A DNA stretch of 64,000 bases from an uncultured Siphonobacter sp. (GTDB lineage: Bacteria; Bacteroidota; Bacteroidia; Cytophagales; Spirosomataceae). The translations under genes and the position numbers were made by a program. Positions 29,820-37,441 of this stretch are shown here, one piece after another. The stretch is from NCBI GenBank assembly GCA_913775095.1, contig CAJYIW010000003.1, positions 62,001-126,000 of the forward strand, read 5' to 3'. The notes under the pieces are model-generated. The model was given only the letters and a program-made list of their open reading frames with translations. It did no database searches and had not been told where the DNA came from. Positions within the stretch are counted from its first letter, which is position 1. Every line of letters starts with the position of its first letter.

Positions 29820-30641
29820 ATGGCAGCTACTTTTTTTCTGAACGGCGAATTTGTTCCTGAAGAACAAGCCCAACTCAATATCACGGATTTAGGCCTTCTG
29901 CGGGCGTATGGCATCTTTGATTTTTTCCGTTGCGTAGACGGCAAACCCATTTTTCAGGAAGATCACCTGGATCGTTTTGAGCGTTCGGCCACACTAATGG
30001 GCTTATCCATTCCAGCCAGCCGGGAAAGACTTCGGGAAATCATTGCCGAACTGATTCGCCTCAACCCACACCCGCTGTTAGGGCTGAAACTGGTGCTGAC
30101 GGGTGGCTATTCGCCCGATGGATTTGCTCCCGCCGAACAGCCGAATTTCTTCGTTATTGCCAAACCTTTCGAGTTCAAGGATCCCGAAAAAGGACTGCAC
30201 TTTATGAGTGTGGAACACCAGCGGCAACTCGCTGAGGTGAAGTCACTGGATTACCTGCTTCCCATTTATTTATTGCGGAAACAACGCGAAATGGGAGCTG
30301 ACGACGTATTATATTACGAAAACGGCCTGATTACCGAGTCTTCGCGTTCGAATGTTTTCATAGTGAAAGGAAACACGCTCATTACGCCCGCCGAAGGAAT
30401 GTTACGGGGCATTACCCGCAAACACATCCTGCATTTTGCTCAGCAGGAACTCCGGGTGGAAGAACGCGAAGTGACGCTCGAAGAGACGCTACAGGCGGAC
30501 GAAGTATTTACGACCGGGTCCACCAAACGCATTGTTCCGGTCACAAAAATCGATAATCGCCCGATTGGTTCAGGCCAGCCCGGGCCCGTAACCCGTCAAT
30601 TGTACGAGCGATTTTTAACGTACGAAAAAGAAACGAATTGA
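29820..30641 (+). CDS. Class IV PLP-dependent aminotransferase (possible PabC)
   Basis: This 273-residue fold-type IV enzyme has FLNGEFVPEEQAQLNITDLGLLRAYGIFDFFR at its start, read here for GLLRxYGIFDFFR. The PLP Lys is in EVKSLDYLLP (about residue 141), and the phosphate-binding ENGLITESSRSNVF segment lies near 160-173. The family includes branched-chain aminotransferases, D-amino-acid aminotransferases and aminodeoxychorismate lyase. The short length and the folP neighbour hint at aminodeoxychorismate lyase (PabC), but the motif set does not decide. Its stop overlaps the TTG start of the next gene. Confidence 0.85.
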   Translation: MAATFFLNGEFVPEEQAQLNITDLGLLRAYGIFDFFRCVDGKPIFQEDHLDRFERSATLMGLSIPASRERLREIIAELIRLNPHPLLGLKLVLTGGYSPDGFAPAEQPNFFVIAKPFEFKDPEKGLHFMSVEHQRQLAEVKSLDYLLPIYLLRKQREMGADDVLYYENGLITESSRSNVFIVKGNTLITPAEGMLRGITRKHILHFAQQELRVEEREVTLEETLQADEVFTTGSTKRIVPVTKIDNRPIGSGQPGPVTRQLYERFLTYEKETN

Positions 30642-31687
30642 AGCGATTTATTGGTCTTTATCTGATTTGGGGAGCAATTGTTCAGGCTTGTGGACAAGTT
30701 CCCCAGTCCTTACCTTCCTGGCAGGGGAACACCTGCGACAGTACCCGGCGAGTCACCAGCCTAAGCTTATACGATCTGATCATTCCGGTGTATAAAACGG
30801 ATAGCCTACGCGAGCAGACCGTGGGTATCAACCGGGTACTGGCTTTTGTTAACGATGAACAGGGCACCCCTCATTTTCTGGGTTCTCACCGTTCCGGTTC
30901 CCCCACCGACTCCCTGCCTGCCCCTACTTCCCGACTGGACAGCATGCAGCGGCATGCCTATTTCACTGCCCTCACCGAAGATCCTTTGTATTTATACACT
31001 CGCTGGGCCTGGTTACTGGATACGACCCGTCAGGTTTTCATGATTCGCCGCGATTCGCTGGTGGATTCCCTGCGGCGGCAATTATCCAGCTATGAAATAC
31101 GGGTGATTTCTGACTTACGCAGTGCCGAGTTACAAACCCGATTATTAGGGCGGGGCCGGAGCATGGCTCCGATTTCTTTTCATCAGTTAGGACTGGCCGC
31201 TGACCTGGGTTTCTTTCGCCGGGGCAGACTGGTCCGGAACGCCGGTCCTTATGAGGCTATTGGCGATTTAACGCCGTATTACCAGTTAGTGTGGGGCGGT
31301 AATTTCGTGGGCTTTGTGGATCCTCCTCACTTCCAGCTCTATCGCAACGCGGCCGCTTTTCTGAAGGATTTTCCCCTGCTGCGTTTTGAGTTTGAACCTT
31401 TTTATGAGCGGTATCAGCAGCGGGTGCAGCAGAAGATTGAGGCCAACAAAGAATTTGAAGTAGAAGATACTAAAGAGTTACTCTCTGTTCTGAATGAGTA
31501 CCGGAGCAAATTTCCCTGCCCCTGCCAGGCGATTCAGGTTCCCGATACCTCCCGTTACACCCTTCCCAACATGCCCCGGCCGGGAGCTTCTGATCTGGTT
31601 ATTGTGGGTGATTTAAAAGACCAGCGGTTAAGCATCTGGCGGGGAAGTCAGCTGCTGGTTGCGTATCGGCTCGGAATCTGGCGTTAG
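30638..31687 (+). CDS. M15-type D,D-/L,D-peptidase-like lipoprotein
   Basis: This 349-residue protein probably starts at TTG 30638, inside TTGA that overlaps the previous stop, so it is translationally coupled to the aminotransferase gene. The N-terminus MKRFIGLYLIWGAIVQACG gives a lipobox-like VQAC. Zinc-site residues of the M15 (VanY/CwlK) family can be read in ISFHQLGLAADLGFF (His, Asp, about residues 187-195) and DPPHFQLY (His, about 229). The N-terminal 130 residues are unassigned. It probably trims peptidoglycan stem peptides in the periplasm. Confidence 0.8.
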   Translation: MKRFIGLYLIWGAIVQACGQVPQSLPSWQGNTCDSTRRVTSLSLYDLIIPVYKTDSLREQTVGINRVLAFVNDEQGTPHFLGSHRSGSPTDSLPAPTSRLDSMQRHAYFTALTEDPLYLYTRWAWLLDTTRQVFMIRRDSLVDSLRRQLSSYEIRVISDLRSAELQTRLLGRGRSMAPISFHQLGLAADLGFFRRGRLVRNAGPYEAIGDLTPYYQLVWGGNFVGFVDPPHFQLYRNAAAFLKDFPLLRFEFEPFYERYQQRVQQKIEANKEFEVEDTKELLSVLNEYRSKFPCPCQAIQVPDTSRYTLPNMPRPGASDLVIVGDLKDQRLSIWRGSQLLVAYRLGIWR

Positions 31688-31800
31688 ATTGGTTAATAGT
31701 TTCAAAAAAATACTTACATTTCTGCCCGCAGTGAGACTGGAATAATCTTTTCAGACTTTACGGTTCATTGAATTTAATTTCAACCTTAAAAGTAAGTATC

Positions 31801-32280
31801 ATGGGACTAATCTCATTCATGAAGGGAGTCGGTGAAAACCTCTTCGGTAGTAAAGAAGAAGAAGCAAAAGTAACTCAGGCGAAACCCGAGGAAGTAGAAC
31901 CCCTCCGGGCCAGTGCCTTACTACAAAAAGTTAAAAGCCTGGGTCTGGCTTATAAAAACCTGACCATTAAAGCCGCTGGTTCTACGGTAGTCCTCGAAGG
32001 CGAAGTAGAAAAGCAGGAAGATGCTGAAAAAATTGCCTTGACAGTGGGTAACGTAAACGGCGTGGAACAGGTAGACAATCGCATCCGCGTGACGGCTCCG
32101 AAGCCCGAAGCTCAGTATCACACTGTTGAAAAGGGTGATTCCTTATCAAAAATCGCGGGTAAATTCTACGGCGACGTAATGAAATACCCCGTCATTTTTG
32201 AAGCGAACAAACCCATGCTGAAGGATCCCGATCTGATCTATCCCGGTCAGGTATTGCGAATTCCACCGCTGGAAAGCTAG
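31801..32280 (+). CDS. BON-LysM domain protein (Kbp/YgaU-like)
   Basis: This 159-residue protein starts at 31801 (MGLISFMKGVGENLFGS). A BON domain covers about 45-105 (TIKAAGSTVVLEGEVEKQEDAEK), and a LysM domain about 112-158 (YHTVEKGDSLSKIAGKFYGD). The order, the size and the N-terminus match the E. coli potassium-binding protein Kbp (YgaU), which is cytoplasmic; there is no signal peptide here either. It is monocistronic with a strong terminator. Confidence 0.9.
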   Translation: MGLISFMKGVGENLFGSKEEEAKVTQAKPEEVEPLRASALLQKVKSLGLAYKNLTIKAAGSTVVLEGEVEKQEDAEKIALTVGNVNGVEQVDNRIRVTAPKPEAQYHTVEKGDSLSKIAGKFYGDVMKYPVIFEANKPMLKDPDLIYPGQVLRIPPLES

Positions 32281-32297
32281 GATAGTAATCATTCATT

Positions 32298-32336
32298 AAA
32301 GCGTCCCGTTCCTCCCGAACGGGACGCTTTTGTTTT
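32298..32336 (+). terminator. Rho-independent terminator of the BON-LysM gene
   Basis: A perfect 14-bp stem (32298-32311 with 32317-32330, AAAGCGTCCCGTTC/GAACGGGACGCTTT) around a 5-nt loop is followed by TGTTTTT. Confidence 0.93.
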
Positions 32337-32394
32337 TAAACATCTTGCCGCATTTTGAGCTTTATCAGCCAGAGCCATTTAACCCCGACAGCCC

Positions 32395-33561
32395 GTGCGT
32401 TCCACCAAGCAATACGTTAATCTAGGTCATAATAAAGTCGAAAATCACCTTAAAACGCTGCAAAACGAGTTTGAGGAAGAAGTAACGCCCACCGATACCG
32501 TCACCTATAAACTCCGGCAGTTTTTCTGGTCGAACTTTTTCGGTTTTGTCTACCATTACTTCAAAAGCCGGTTCGGTAAACGCTATCCTTATCAATCGTA
32601 CCCGAAAGACGGCGATTCAGGCGTTTACCGAATGCCCGATACCACCACGCTGGCCTTACTTTCCGACTGGGCGACGGATACCGTTGAATCCGATCTGGTC
32701 GGACGGCTGGTGGCCCGTTATCAGGCCGATTACACCCTGCACCTGGGCGATGTGTATTTCGTAGGAGCACCGAAGGAAATCCGGGCTAATTTCCTGAACC
32801 CCGATGCCTCCTGGCCCTGGGGAACGAACGGCAGCCTGGCCCTGTCGGGTAACCATGAAATGTACTCCAACGGACGGGGTTTTTTCGAAGAATTATTACC
32901 CCGCATGGGCGTGGATCAGGCGGGCGTTCGGATGAGTCAGAAAGCCGGTTTTTTCTGTCTGGAAAACAACCACTGGCGGATCATTGGACTCGACACGGGC
33001 TATACTTCCGTTCGGAACCCGATCATGGAAATCATTAACCCGCCCGATTGCCGATTGAAAGATGTGCAAATTCAGTGGCTGAACGAGCAGGTGAAACTTG
33101 GCGATCCGAACGATACCCGCGGGATTATTTTCCTGAGTCACCATCCCGTCTTTTCCGTGTTCAGAAATGCTTTTCCCAAACCCGGCGAACAGCTTCGGAA
33201 AATACTGGGCGACGGCAACCGCCCGGTAGCCTGGATTTATGGCCATGAACACCGAATGGTGATTTACCATACGCAGAATCTGCCAAACAGTCTCACCGTT
33301 CACGGTCGCTGCATCGGTCACGGCGGCATGCCCGTAGAACTCAAAGAACCCGAAACCCACGACCCCATTCACTTCATGGACGACCGCATCCGCGAACGCC
33401 TCCGCCGCCGGAATATCAGTTACAACGGCTTTGCTTATCTGGAACTACAGGGCCCGAAAGCTATCATGAAATACATTGACATGGAGGATACCATGATCTT
33501 TCAGGAAAGCTGGCGGGTAGAGGATGGAAAGGTGATTGTGGAAAAAGCGGATGCGGTGTAA
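32395..33561 (+). CDS. Calcineurin-like metallophosphoesterase
   Basis: This 388-residue predicted cytoplasmic protein uses a GTG start at 32395; an in-frame stop at 32380-32382 excludes an earlier start. Metallophosphoesterase blocks are present: LHLGDVYF, SGNHEMY, FLSHHPVF and YGHEHRM. The first block reads LLSDWATD, so the usual DxH metal motif is D-W-A and its His is missing, as in some divergent subfamilies. The substrate is unknown. No partner gene is evident. Confidence 0.85.
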   Translation: MRSTKQYVNLGHNKVENHLKTLQNEFEEEVTPTDTVTYKLRQFFWSNFFGFVYHYFKSRFGKRYPYQSYPKDGDSGVYRMPDTTTLALLSDWATDTVESDLVGRLVARYQADYTLHLGDVYFVGAPKEIRANFLNPDASWPWGTNGSLALSGNHEMYSNGRGFFEELLPRMGVDQAGVRMSQKAGFFCLENNHWRIIGLDTGYTSVRNPIMEIINPPDCRLKDVQIQWLNEQVKLGDPNDTRGIIFLSHHPVFSVFRNAFPKPGEQLRKILGDGNRPVAWIYGHEHRMVIYHTQNLPNSLTVHGRCIGHGGMPVELKEPETHDPIHFMDDRIRERLRRRNISYNGFAYLELQGPKAIMKYIDMEDTMIFQESWRVEDGKVIVEKADAV

Positions 33562-33868
33562 AGACGCGAGGAATGACGTCTGATTTTCCTGCCTGTTAAC
33601 TCTCTTCAGCGTAACCGAAACGATTCTACTCGAAACCTCTTTTCAATTCCCCTACGAGCTTTTTGATTAATCTGTTGTTGACACTTTGCCAAGCCTTAAC
33701 AACAGAGTTCCTGCCTTGAACTACCAAACACCAATCAACTAGTAATCAGAATATTACAATAAAATACAGAAAAAAATTTTAAGTAAAGGTTACATTTTGA
33801 TTTTTCGGTTCATATAAGTATAATTACCCTAAGTTATATATCCATTTAACTATATAATACTTATTTCA
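33562..33868. other. AT-rich intergenic region
   Basis: This 307-bp stretch marks a sharp change to AT-rich DNA. It holds a small hairpin at about 33563-33582 (AGACG/CGTCT) and an 8-bp inverted repeat (CTGTTGTT 33672-33679 with AACAACAG 33698-33705), and no gene. A terminator for the metallophosphoesterase was not clearly seen. Confidence 0.4.
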
Positions 33869-34102
33869 ATGAATCTTATCAACCTCCTAACCAGACGCGA
33901 AATAGAGATTCTGTACTATGTTGCTCAGGGTATGACAACAGAACAAATTGCGGAACAATTATGTCTTTCTGCTCATACGGTATACAATCATCGAGAACGG
34001 ATCTGTGAAAAACTCAACCTACGAGGAAGAAATGCCTTATTGATCTACGCTTTTGAAAATAAAGCTCTCTTAACAAATTGGTTTACTAGCACTTTCAGAT
34101 AA
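33869..34102 (+). CDS. Orphan LuxR/GerE-type DNA-binding protein
   Basis: This 77-residue protein is a LuxR-type helix-turn-helix and nothing else: LTRREIEILYYVAQGMTTEQIA (scaffold and first helix), then LCLSAHTVYNHRERICEKL (recognition helix). There is no receiver, PAS or autoinducer domain, so it resembles the free-standing effector domains that close some Bacteroidota regulatory proteins. The codons are AT-rich like the surrounding island. The next genes downstream encode a cysteine-rich lipoprotein and an OmpA lipoprotein, which may be its targets; that is inference. Confidence 0.85.
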   Translation: MNLINLLTRREIEILYYVAQGMTTEQIAEQLCLSAHTVYNHRERICEKLNLRGRNALLIYAFENKALLTNWFTSTFR

Positions 34103-34144
34103 AATAGGGATTAGTCCCCCAAAAAAAGGGGACTAATCCCTATT
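34103..34144 (+). terminator. Terminator abutting the orphan HTH gene
   Basis: An 18-nt arm beginning AATAGGGATTAGTCCCC directly after the stop codon pairs with GGGGACTAATCCCTATT ending at 34144, around an A-rich loop. The minus-strand reading lacks a U-tract, and on the plus strand the stem is followed by TGATTTAAAT. Confidence 0.75.
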
Positions 34145-34179
34145 GATTTAAATAAAAGATAAGACTTGTTTTGTTCAAC

Positions 34180-34380
34180 AAAATGATCTGGCCAGAGAGG
34201 TTTTTTAAAATTATATTTAACACCAAATATCCCGTTGTACGGATTGATTTTACAAGAATCTATTGACGATCAGCGGGGTATTAGGATTGGGGTATCCAGA
34301 AAATACCTAAAACCGATCACAGTTCCTACTTGTTGGTTCTCAACGTTTACAGTACTAAATCTATATAAATAATTATCTGG
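34180..34380 (-). pseudogene. Possible decayed outer-membrane barrel gene fragment
   Basis: The minus strand reads PDNYLYRFSTVNVENQQ, then VGTVIGFRYFLDTP, then one in-frame TGA, then NPYNGIFGVKYNFKKPLWP in the same frame. Alternating aromatic strands and the GVKYNFK ending resemble the C-terminus of Bacteroidota beta-barrel proteins. There is no start codon or upstream body. This is a reading from appearance only and may be chance. Confidence 0.22.
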
Positions 34381-34408
34381 TAATTAGGTGAGATATTAAA
34401 TCATTATT

Positions 34409-34458
34409 TAATCCTCACAACGGGTTAATCTATATATTTTAACCCGTTGTGAGGATTA
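34409..34458. repeat. 20-bp perfect inverted repeat
   Basis: Arms 34409-34428 and 34439-34458 are perfectly complementary around a 10-nt AT-rich loop. The core is CCTCACAACGGG/CCCGTTGTGAGG. It is about 300 bp from the nearest upstream stop and 190 bp before the next gene, so it is not an obvious terminator. A partial copy of the right arm (AACCCGTTGTGACGATT) occurs at 35219-35235. Confidence 0.85.
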
Positions 34459-34649
34459 TCATTAAGACTAATAGAAGCCGGAATTTTTAGGTTGTTCCGA
34501 ATAAATTATTAAAGAATAAGTAATCCTTTACACAGATTAGTTTCCCTAATCTACTATCAATTCTCTGTGGTTGCGTTATATGCACAATGAGTATTTAGTA
34601 TCAAAATCAAAACGATTTCAAAATCTAATCACTTAAACTTTGTAACCTT

Positions 34650-35153
34650 ATGAAAAATTTAGCACTTCTCTCGTGTTTTTTGTTTTTGTTGAGTTGCTCT
34701 GGTAGTTTAGATCAATCTGCTAAAGATATTGACCCTACCAATACTGTACAATATGCTGGTAAATATTTCGACATTTCCAAAAAGGAAGATTTGATTGAAG
34801 TTGCACTTATAATTGCTAAGGAGACAGAAGTATTAAACCCAGAAGTAATAGAATGCAAATTTCAGGAATTTACACCCCTGAAAGGAGACAAATTCAAGGG
34901 TTTTAAAGCCATTTATCGATCTGGAGATTCATATATAACGGCTGTGACACCTGTTGAAACTGCAACTATCACAAATAAAGGAGGCAGAGCGATGATGATG
35001 AAGCCCAAATGTACTATGAGTTGCAACGCGTCTACATTTTGCCAGGGATGTGATATGACTATAAATGAAGAATGCAAAAGTTTGTCCTGCTCGTGTAACA
35101 AAGGTAATGGTGACTGTACCCCTGAGGTCACAGTACCGCAAACGAGTGAATAA
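34650..35153 (+). CDS. Cysteine-rich lipoprotein of unknown function
   Basis: This 167-residue protein starts with a lipoprotein signal (MKNLALLSCFLFLLSCSGS; lipobox LLSC). The middle shows no recognised domain. The C-terminal 45 residues hold eight cysteines spaced C-x3-C-x5-C-x2-C-x7-C-x4-C-x-C-x6-C, ending shortly before the terminus. Such spacing could bind metal or an iron-sulfur cluster, or form disulfides on the cell surface. The codons are AT-rich. The palindrome at 34409-34458 lies upstream. No homologue was recognised. Confidence 0.75.
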   Translation: MKNLALLSCFLFLLSCSGSLDQSAKDIDPTNTVQYAGKYFDISKKEDLIEVALIIAKETEVLNPEVIECKFQEFTPLKGDKFKGFKAIYRSGDSYITAVTPVETATITNKGGRAMMMKPKCTMSCNASTFCQGCDMTINEECKSLSCSCNKGNGDCTPEVTVPQTSE

Positions 35154-35406
35154 ATAAGACTAAACTACCTGTAGTTTTGAAGTAGTCAACAATGAGAAAT
35201 ATTCCAAATAGGTATTAAAACCCGTTGTGACGATTCAATGATGATTTAATAGTAGAATCCATTAAACCATCCCTACTATAGAAGTATATTATGGTAGCCG
35301 TAATGAACGGATACAATGGGATTTTCCTCAGTTTTTACTGACTTCTACGTGTAGAAAAACAGCTTATAATTATTACCTGATATCCATTGTTCATATAACT
35401 ATTATC

Positions 35407-35444
35407 AAAAATGAGGCTACTAAAGCCCTCATTTTTGTTTTTTT
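35407..35444 (+). terminator. Probable terminator
   Basis: AAAAATGAG pairs with CTCATTTTT across a loop that can pair further (GGCT/AGCC), followed by GTTTTTTT. It lies about 250 bp after the cysteine-rich lipoprotein gene and is the only strong terminator before the repeat region. Confidence 0.7.
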
Positions 35445-35468
35445 ACCATAATCCGATGGTTGACCGAA

Positions 35469-35523
35469 CCGTTCCGAGTGTCAAGATCGCAGAGCATTCC
35501 GTGTCGGACGTCACTCGGAACGG
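35469..35523. repeat. 12-bp inverted repeat around a 31-bp spacer
   Basis: CCGTTCCGAGTG (35469-35480) pairs perfectly with CACTCGGAACGG (35512-35523). It opens the GC-richer repeat block of this non-coding region. Confidence 0.7.
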
Positions 35524-35534
35524 CAAGTAGAGGT

Positions 35535-35576
35535 CAGTCTGTGACTTACGACGACAGTTTCCAACTGCCATTAACC
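35535..35576 (+). repeat. Intergenic repeat family 2, copy 1
   Basis: This stretch reads CAGTCTGTGACTTACG, then CAGTTTCCAACTGCC, then ATTAACC. It aligns with 38442-38481, which has CAGTTTGTGACTAACG, CAGTTGCAAACTGC and ATTAATCC. Each copy contains a small CAGTT/AACTG hairpin. Confidence 0.6.
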
Positions 35577-36061
35577 ACTTTGGGGCAACCTTACCCAAAG
35601 CTCACTTCCAACTATGCCTTATCCGTGCAAATGTTGACTTTGGCGAAAGCTAGAAACTGCAGAACACGAACTTCACCCCTTAAAATTTCGTAGTTTTTAA
35701 AGGCTTTCCTAAGCAAGCAATTGGCAGTAACCACCACTACTCACTTTAGAGACACACGGTAGTTAGCCAGCTGGCGACCCGTAGAAAGTAATCTCTGGCC
35801 GTTTTACCTTTCGCAGGAAACTGGATCAAAAGTCAGTGGTTGCTTCAAAATCAGGACTCAAGTAATGATCGCAGGAACCGCTGGTCCAGGCTATTGGCAG
35901 AACACCTTTACTATTTGCCGCAGGTCCGCTTAGGCTTGGATTATTACTCCGGTAAGGTTCAACTTACCGCCGCTGGAAAGATGCAGTGTTGGGTCAGTTC
36001 CCAACGTTGCCGCTACGCTCAACCTTTTTTCGTTTCACATACGCTAAACGTACAACCGCTT

Positions 36062-37090
36062 ATGATCAGATCATTCAAACCATTGCTGATGCTGGCTTGC
36101 TTTGGGTGGATTATGTCAAGTACCTCCTGCCAGAAGTCCGGTAAAGAAAATGAAAAAACTACCGAGGCAGTCCAATCCAGTGAAACGGAGCCCAAAGCCG
36201 AACCCTCGGGTACAGCGACTGCCAAACCTTTTGATGTGAGTACCCTTCCGGTATCTACTCATCCACTCGAAGCCTTTCCCTTTTTTAGCCTTCCCAAGGG
36301 CTTAACCGAACAAAACAAGCCCGTCCAGCGGTCTTTTGACAAATTGTTCTTTGCATTAAACGGTGTCATGACGCCGCTGGAAGGAAAAGTCTGGAAGAGT
36401 TACATCGTTACGCAACCGGGTAGCACGGAGGAGTGGTCACTGCCCTATTTTGAAAAAAGCTACGATGACGCCATCAATAAAGTGGGTGGCGTCAAGGTCT
36501 TTGATGGTGAAATTACCAGTGCAGAATACGAGCGTTACCACAATCAGGCCCCTTACTTAGGCGAAGATGGCTCGATCGGTTATACCGAAGAAAACATAAA
36601 AGTGTACGTAATTCGCCGGGCGGATGGTGGCGACATCTATATTCAGCTCAGCGGGAACAGTGCTTCCGGTAAACTCAATATCCTGCAAAAAGAAGCGTTC
36701 AAGCAAACCATTACCCTGCTGAAAGCCGATCAAATCCAGAGCCAGCTGGCGGAAAAAGGAAAAGCGGTCCTGTATATTAACTTTGATGTCGACAAGGCCA
36801 CGTTGAAACCAGAGGGACAGGAAGCAGTGAAGGAAATCGAGAAAGTCCTCAACAGCGATAAAGGCCTTAAGCTTAGCATCGAAGGGCATACCGATGATAC
36901 CGGCAATGCGGACCACAACAAAAAGCTGTCGGAAGATCGGGCTAAAGCTGTACTACAGGCATTAGTCGCGTCCGGCACCAATCCTTCCCGCTTGAAAGCC
37001 GTCGGATACGGTGCCCAAAAACCTTTAGTACCGAATGATTCGGAAGAACATAAAGCTAAGAATCGACGCGTAGAACTAGTAAAAATGTAG
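36062..37090 (+). CDS. OmpA-family lipoprotein
   Basis: This 342-residue protein starts best at 36062 (MIRSFKPLLMLACFGWIMSSTSC), giving a signal sequence with a weak lipobox STSC; the frame upstream is repeat DNA. After a Glu/Thr-rich linker and a middle domain of about 150 residues that is not recognised comes a C-terminal OmpA domain (about 225-342) with FDVDKATLKPEGQ, IEGHTDDTGN and NRRVELVKM, which binds peptidoglycan. Its codon use is closer to the core genome than that of its AT-rich neighbours. A strong terminator follows at 37218-37256. Confidence 0.85.
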   Translation: MIRSFKPLLMLACFGWIMSSTSCQKSGKENEKTTEAVQSSETEPKAEPSGTATAKPFDVSTLPVSTHPLEAFPFFSLPKGLTEQNKPVQRSFDKLFFALNGVMTPLEGKVWKSYIVTQPGSTEEWSLPYFEKSYDDAINKVGGVKVFDGEITSAEYERYHNQAPYLGEDGSIGYTEENIKVYVIRRADGGDIYIQLSGNSASGKLNILQKEAFKQTITLLKADQIQSQLAEKGKAVLYINFDVDKATLKPEGQEAVKEIEKVLNSDKGLKLSIEGHTDDTGNADHNKKLSEDRAKAVLQALVASGTNPSRLKAVGYGAQKPLVPNDSEEHKAKNRRVELVKM

Positions 37091-37441
37091 CCGTACAGCG
37101 GTTGCCTTGGCTTAACGTAGTAAACGGTACCGCCTTCCAGAATCAGCGTTTCATACGATGATCGATTCTTAAATCAGGCAAGGTTTACTACAGATTCAAA
37201 ATAGTTTTTATTTTAATAACAAAGAGCTACTTCGTGTATCGAAGTAGCTCTTTGTTAGTTACGTATCTATCCCAAACTTTAGCAGGAGATTTGTAAGGTA
37301 TCTAACCTTACTTCAAGTGTATTTTAATCGAAAAATATTCAAGTTGGGATTAATAAAATACTTGTGTAATTTTCTTCCAAATGAACAGGTTAAACCATTT
37401 TATTTAAAATTATTACAAACCTATATACAGTACTATTTCAA
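37091..37441. other. Intergenic region between convergent genes
   Basis: This 351-bp gap holds a 9-bp inverted repeat (GTAGTAAAC 37117-37125 with GTTTACTAC 37182-37190), a strong terminator (37218-37256) and AT-rich sequence up to the end of the DUF3667 gene. No gene was found. Confidence 0.5.
37218..37258 (+). terminator. Terminator of the OmpA lipoprotein gene
   Basis: A perfect 17-bp stem (37218-37234 with 37240-37256, AACAAAGAGCTACTTCG and its complement) encloses TGTAT. A-rich and T-rich ends on the two arms would allow use from both sides. Confidence 0.85.

Larger units (their letters stand above)
34145..34649. other. Intergenic region with a long palindrome
   Basis: This AT-rich stretch of about 505 bp contains a possible minus-strand coding remnant (34180-34380) and a 20-bp perfect inverted repeat (34409-34458). 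TTAAACTTTG just before 34650 may be a relaxed -7 element for the lipoprotein gene. Nothing else was recognised. Confidence 0.4.
35154..36061. other. Long non-coding, repeat-rich region
   Basis: This interval of about 900 bp holds no convincing gene. It contains a terminator-like hairpin (35407-35437), a 12-bp inverted repeat (35469-35480 with 35512-35523), a repeat shared with 38442-38481, and small hairpins such as CTTTGGG/CCCAAAG (about 35578-35600), GGTAAG/CTTACC (about 35951-35968) and GTTGGG/CCCAAC (about 35988-36005). An open frame from 35840 runs into the OmpA lipoprotein, but its first 74 codons overlap these hairpins and look non-coding. Confidence 0.55.

Noticed and set aside
35840-36061. 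N-terminal extension of the OmpA lipoprotein frame
   Set aside because: The extension covers several intergenic hairpins, and a start at 36062 gives a proper lipoprotein signal.
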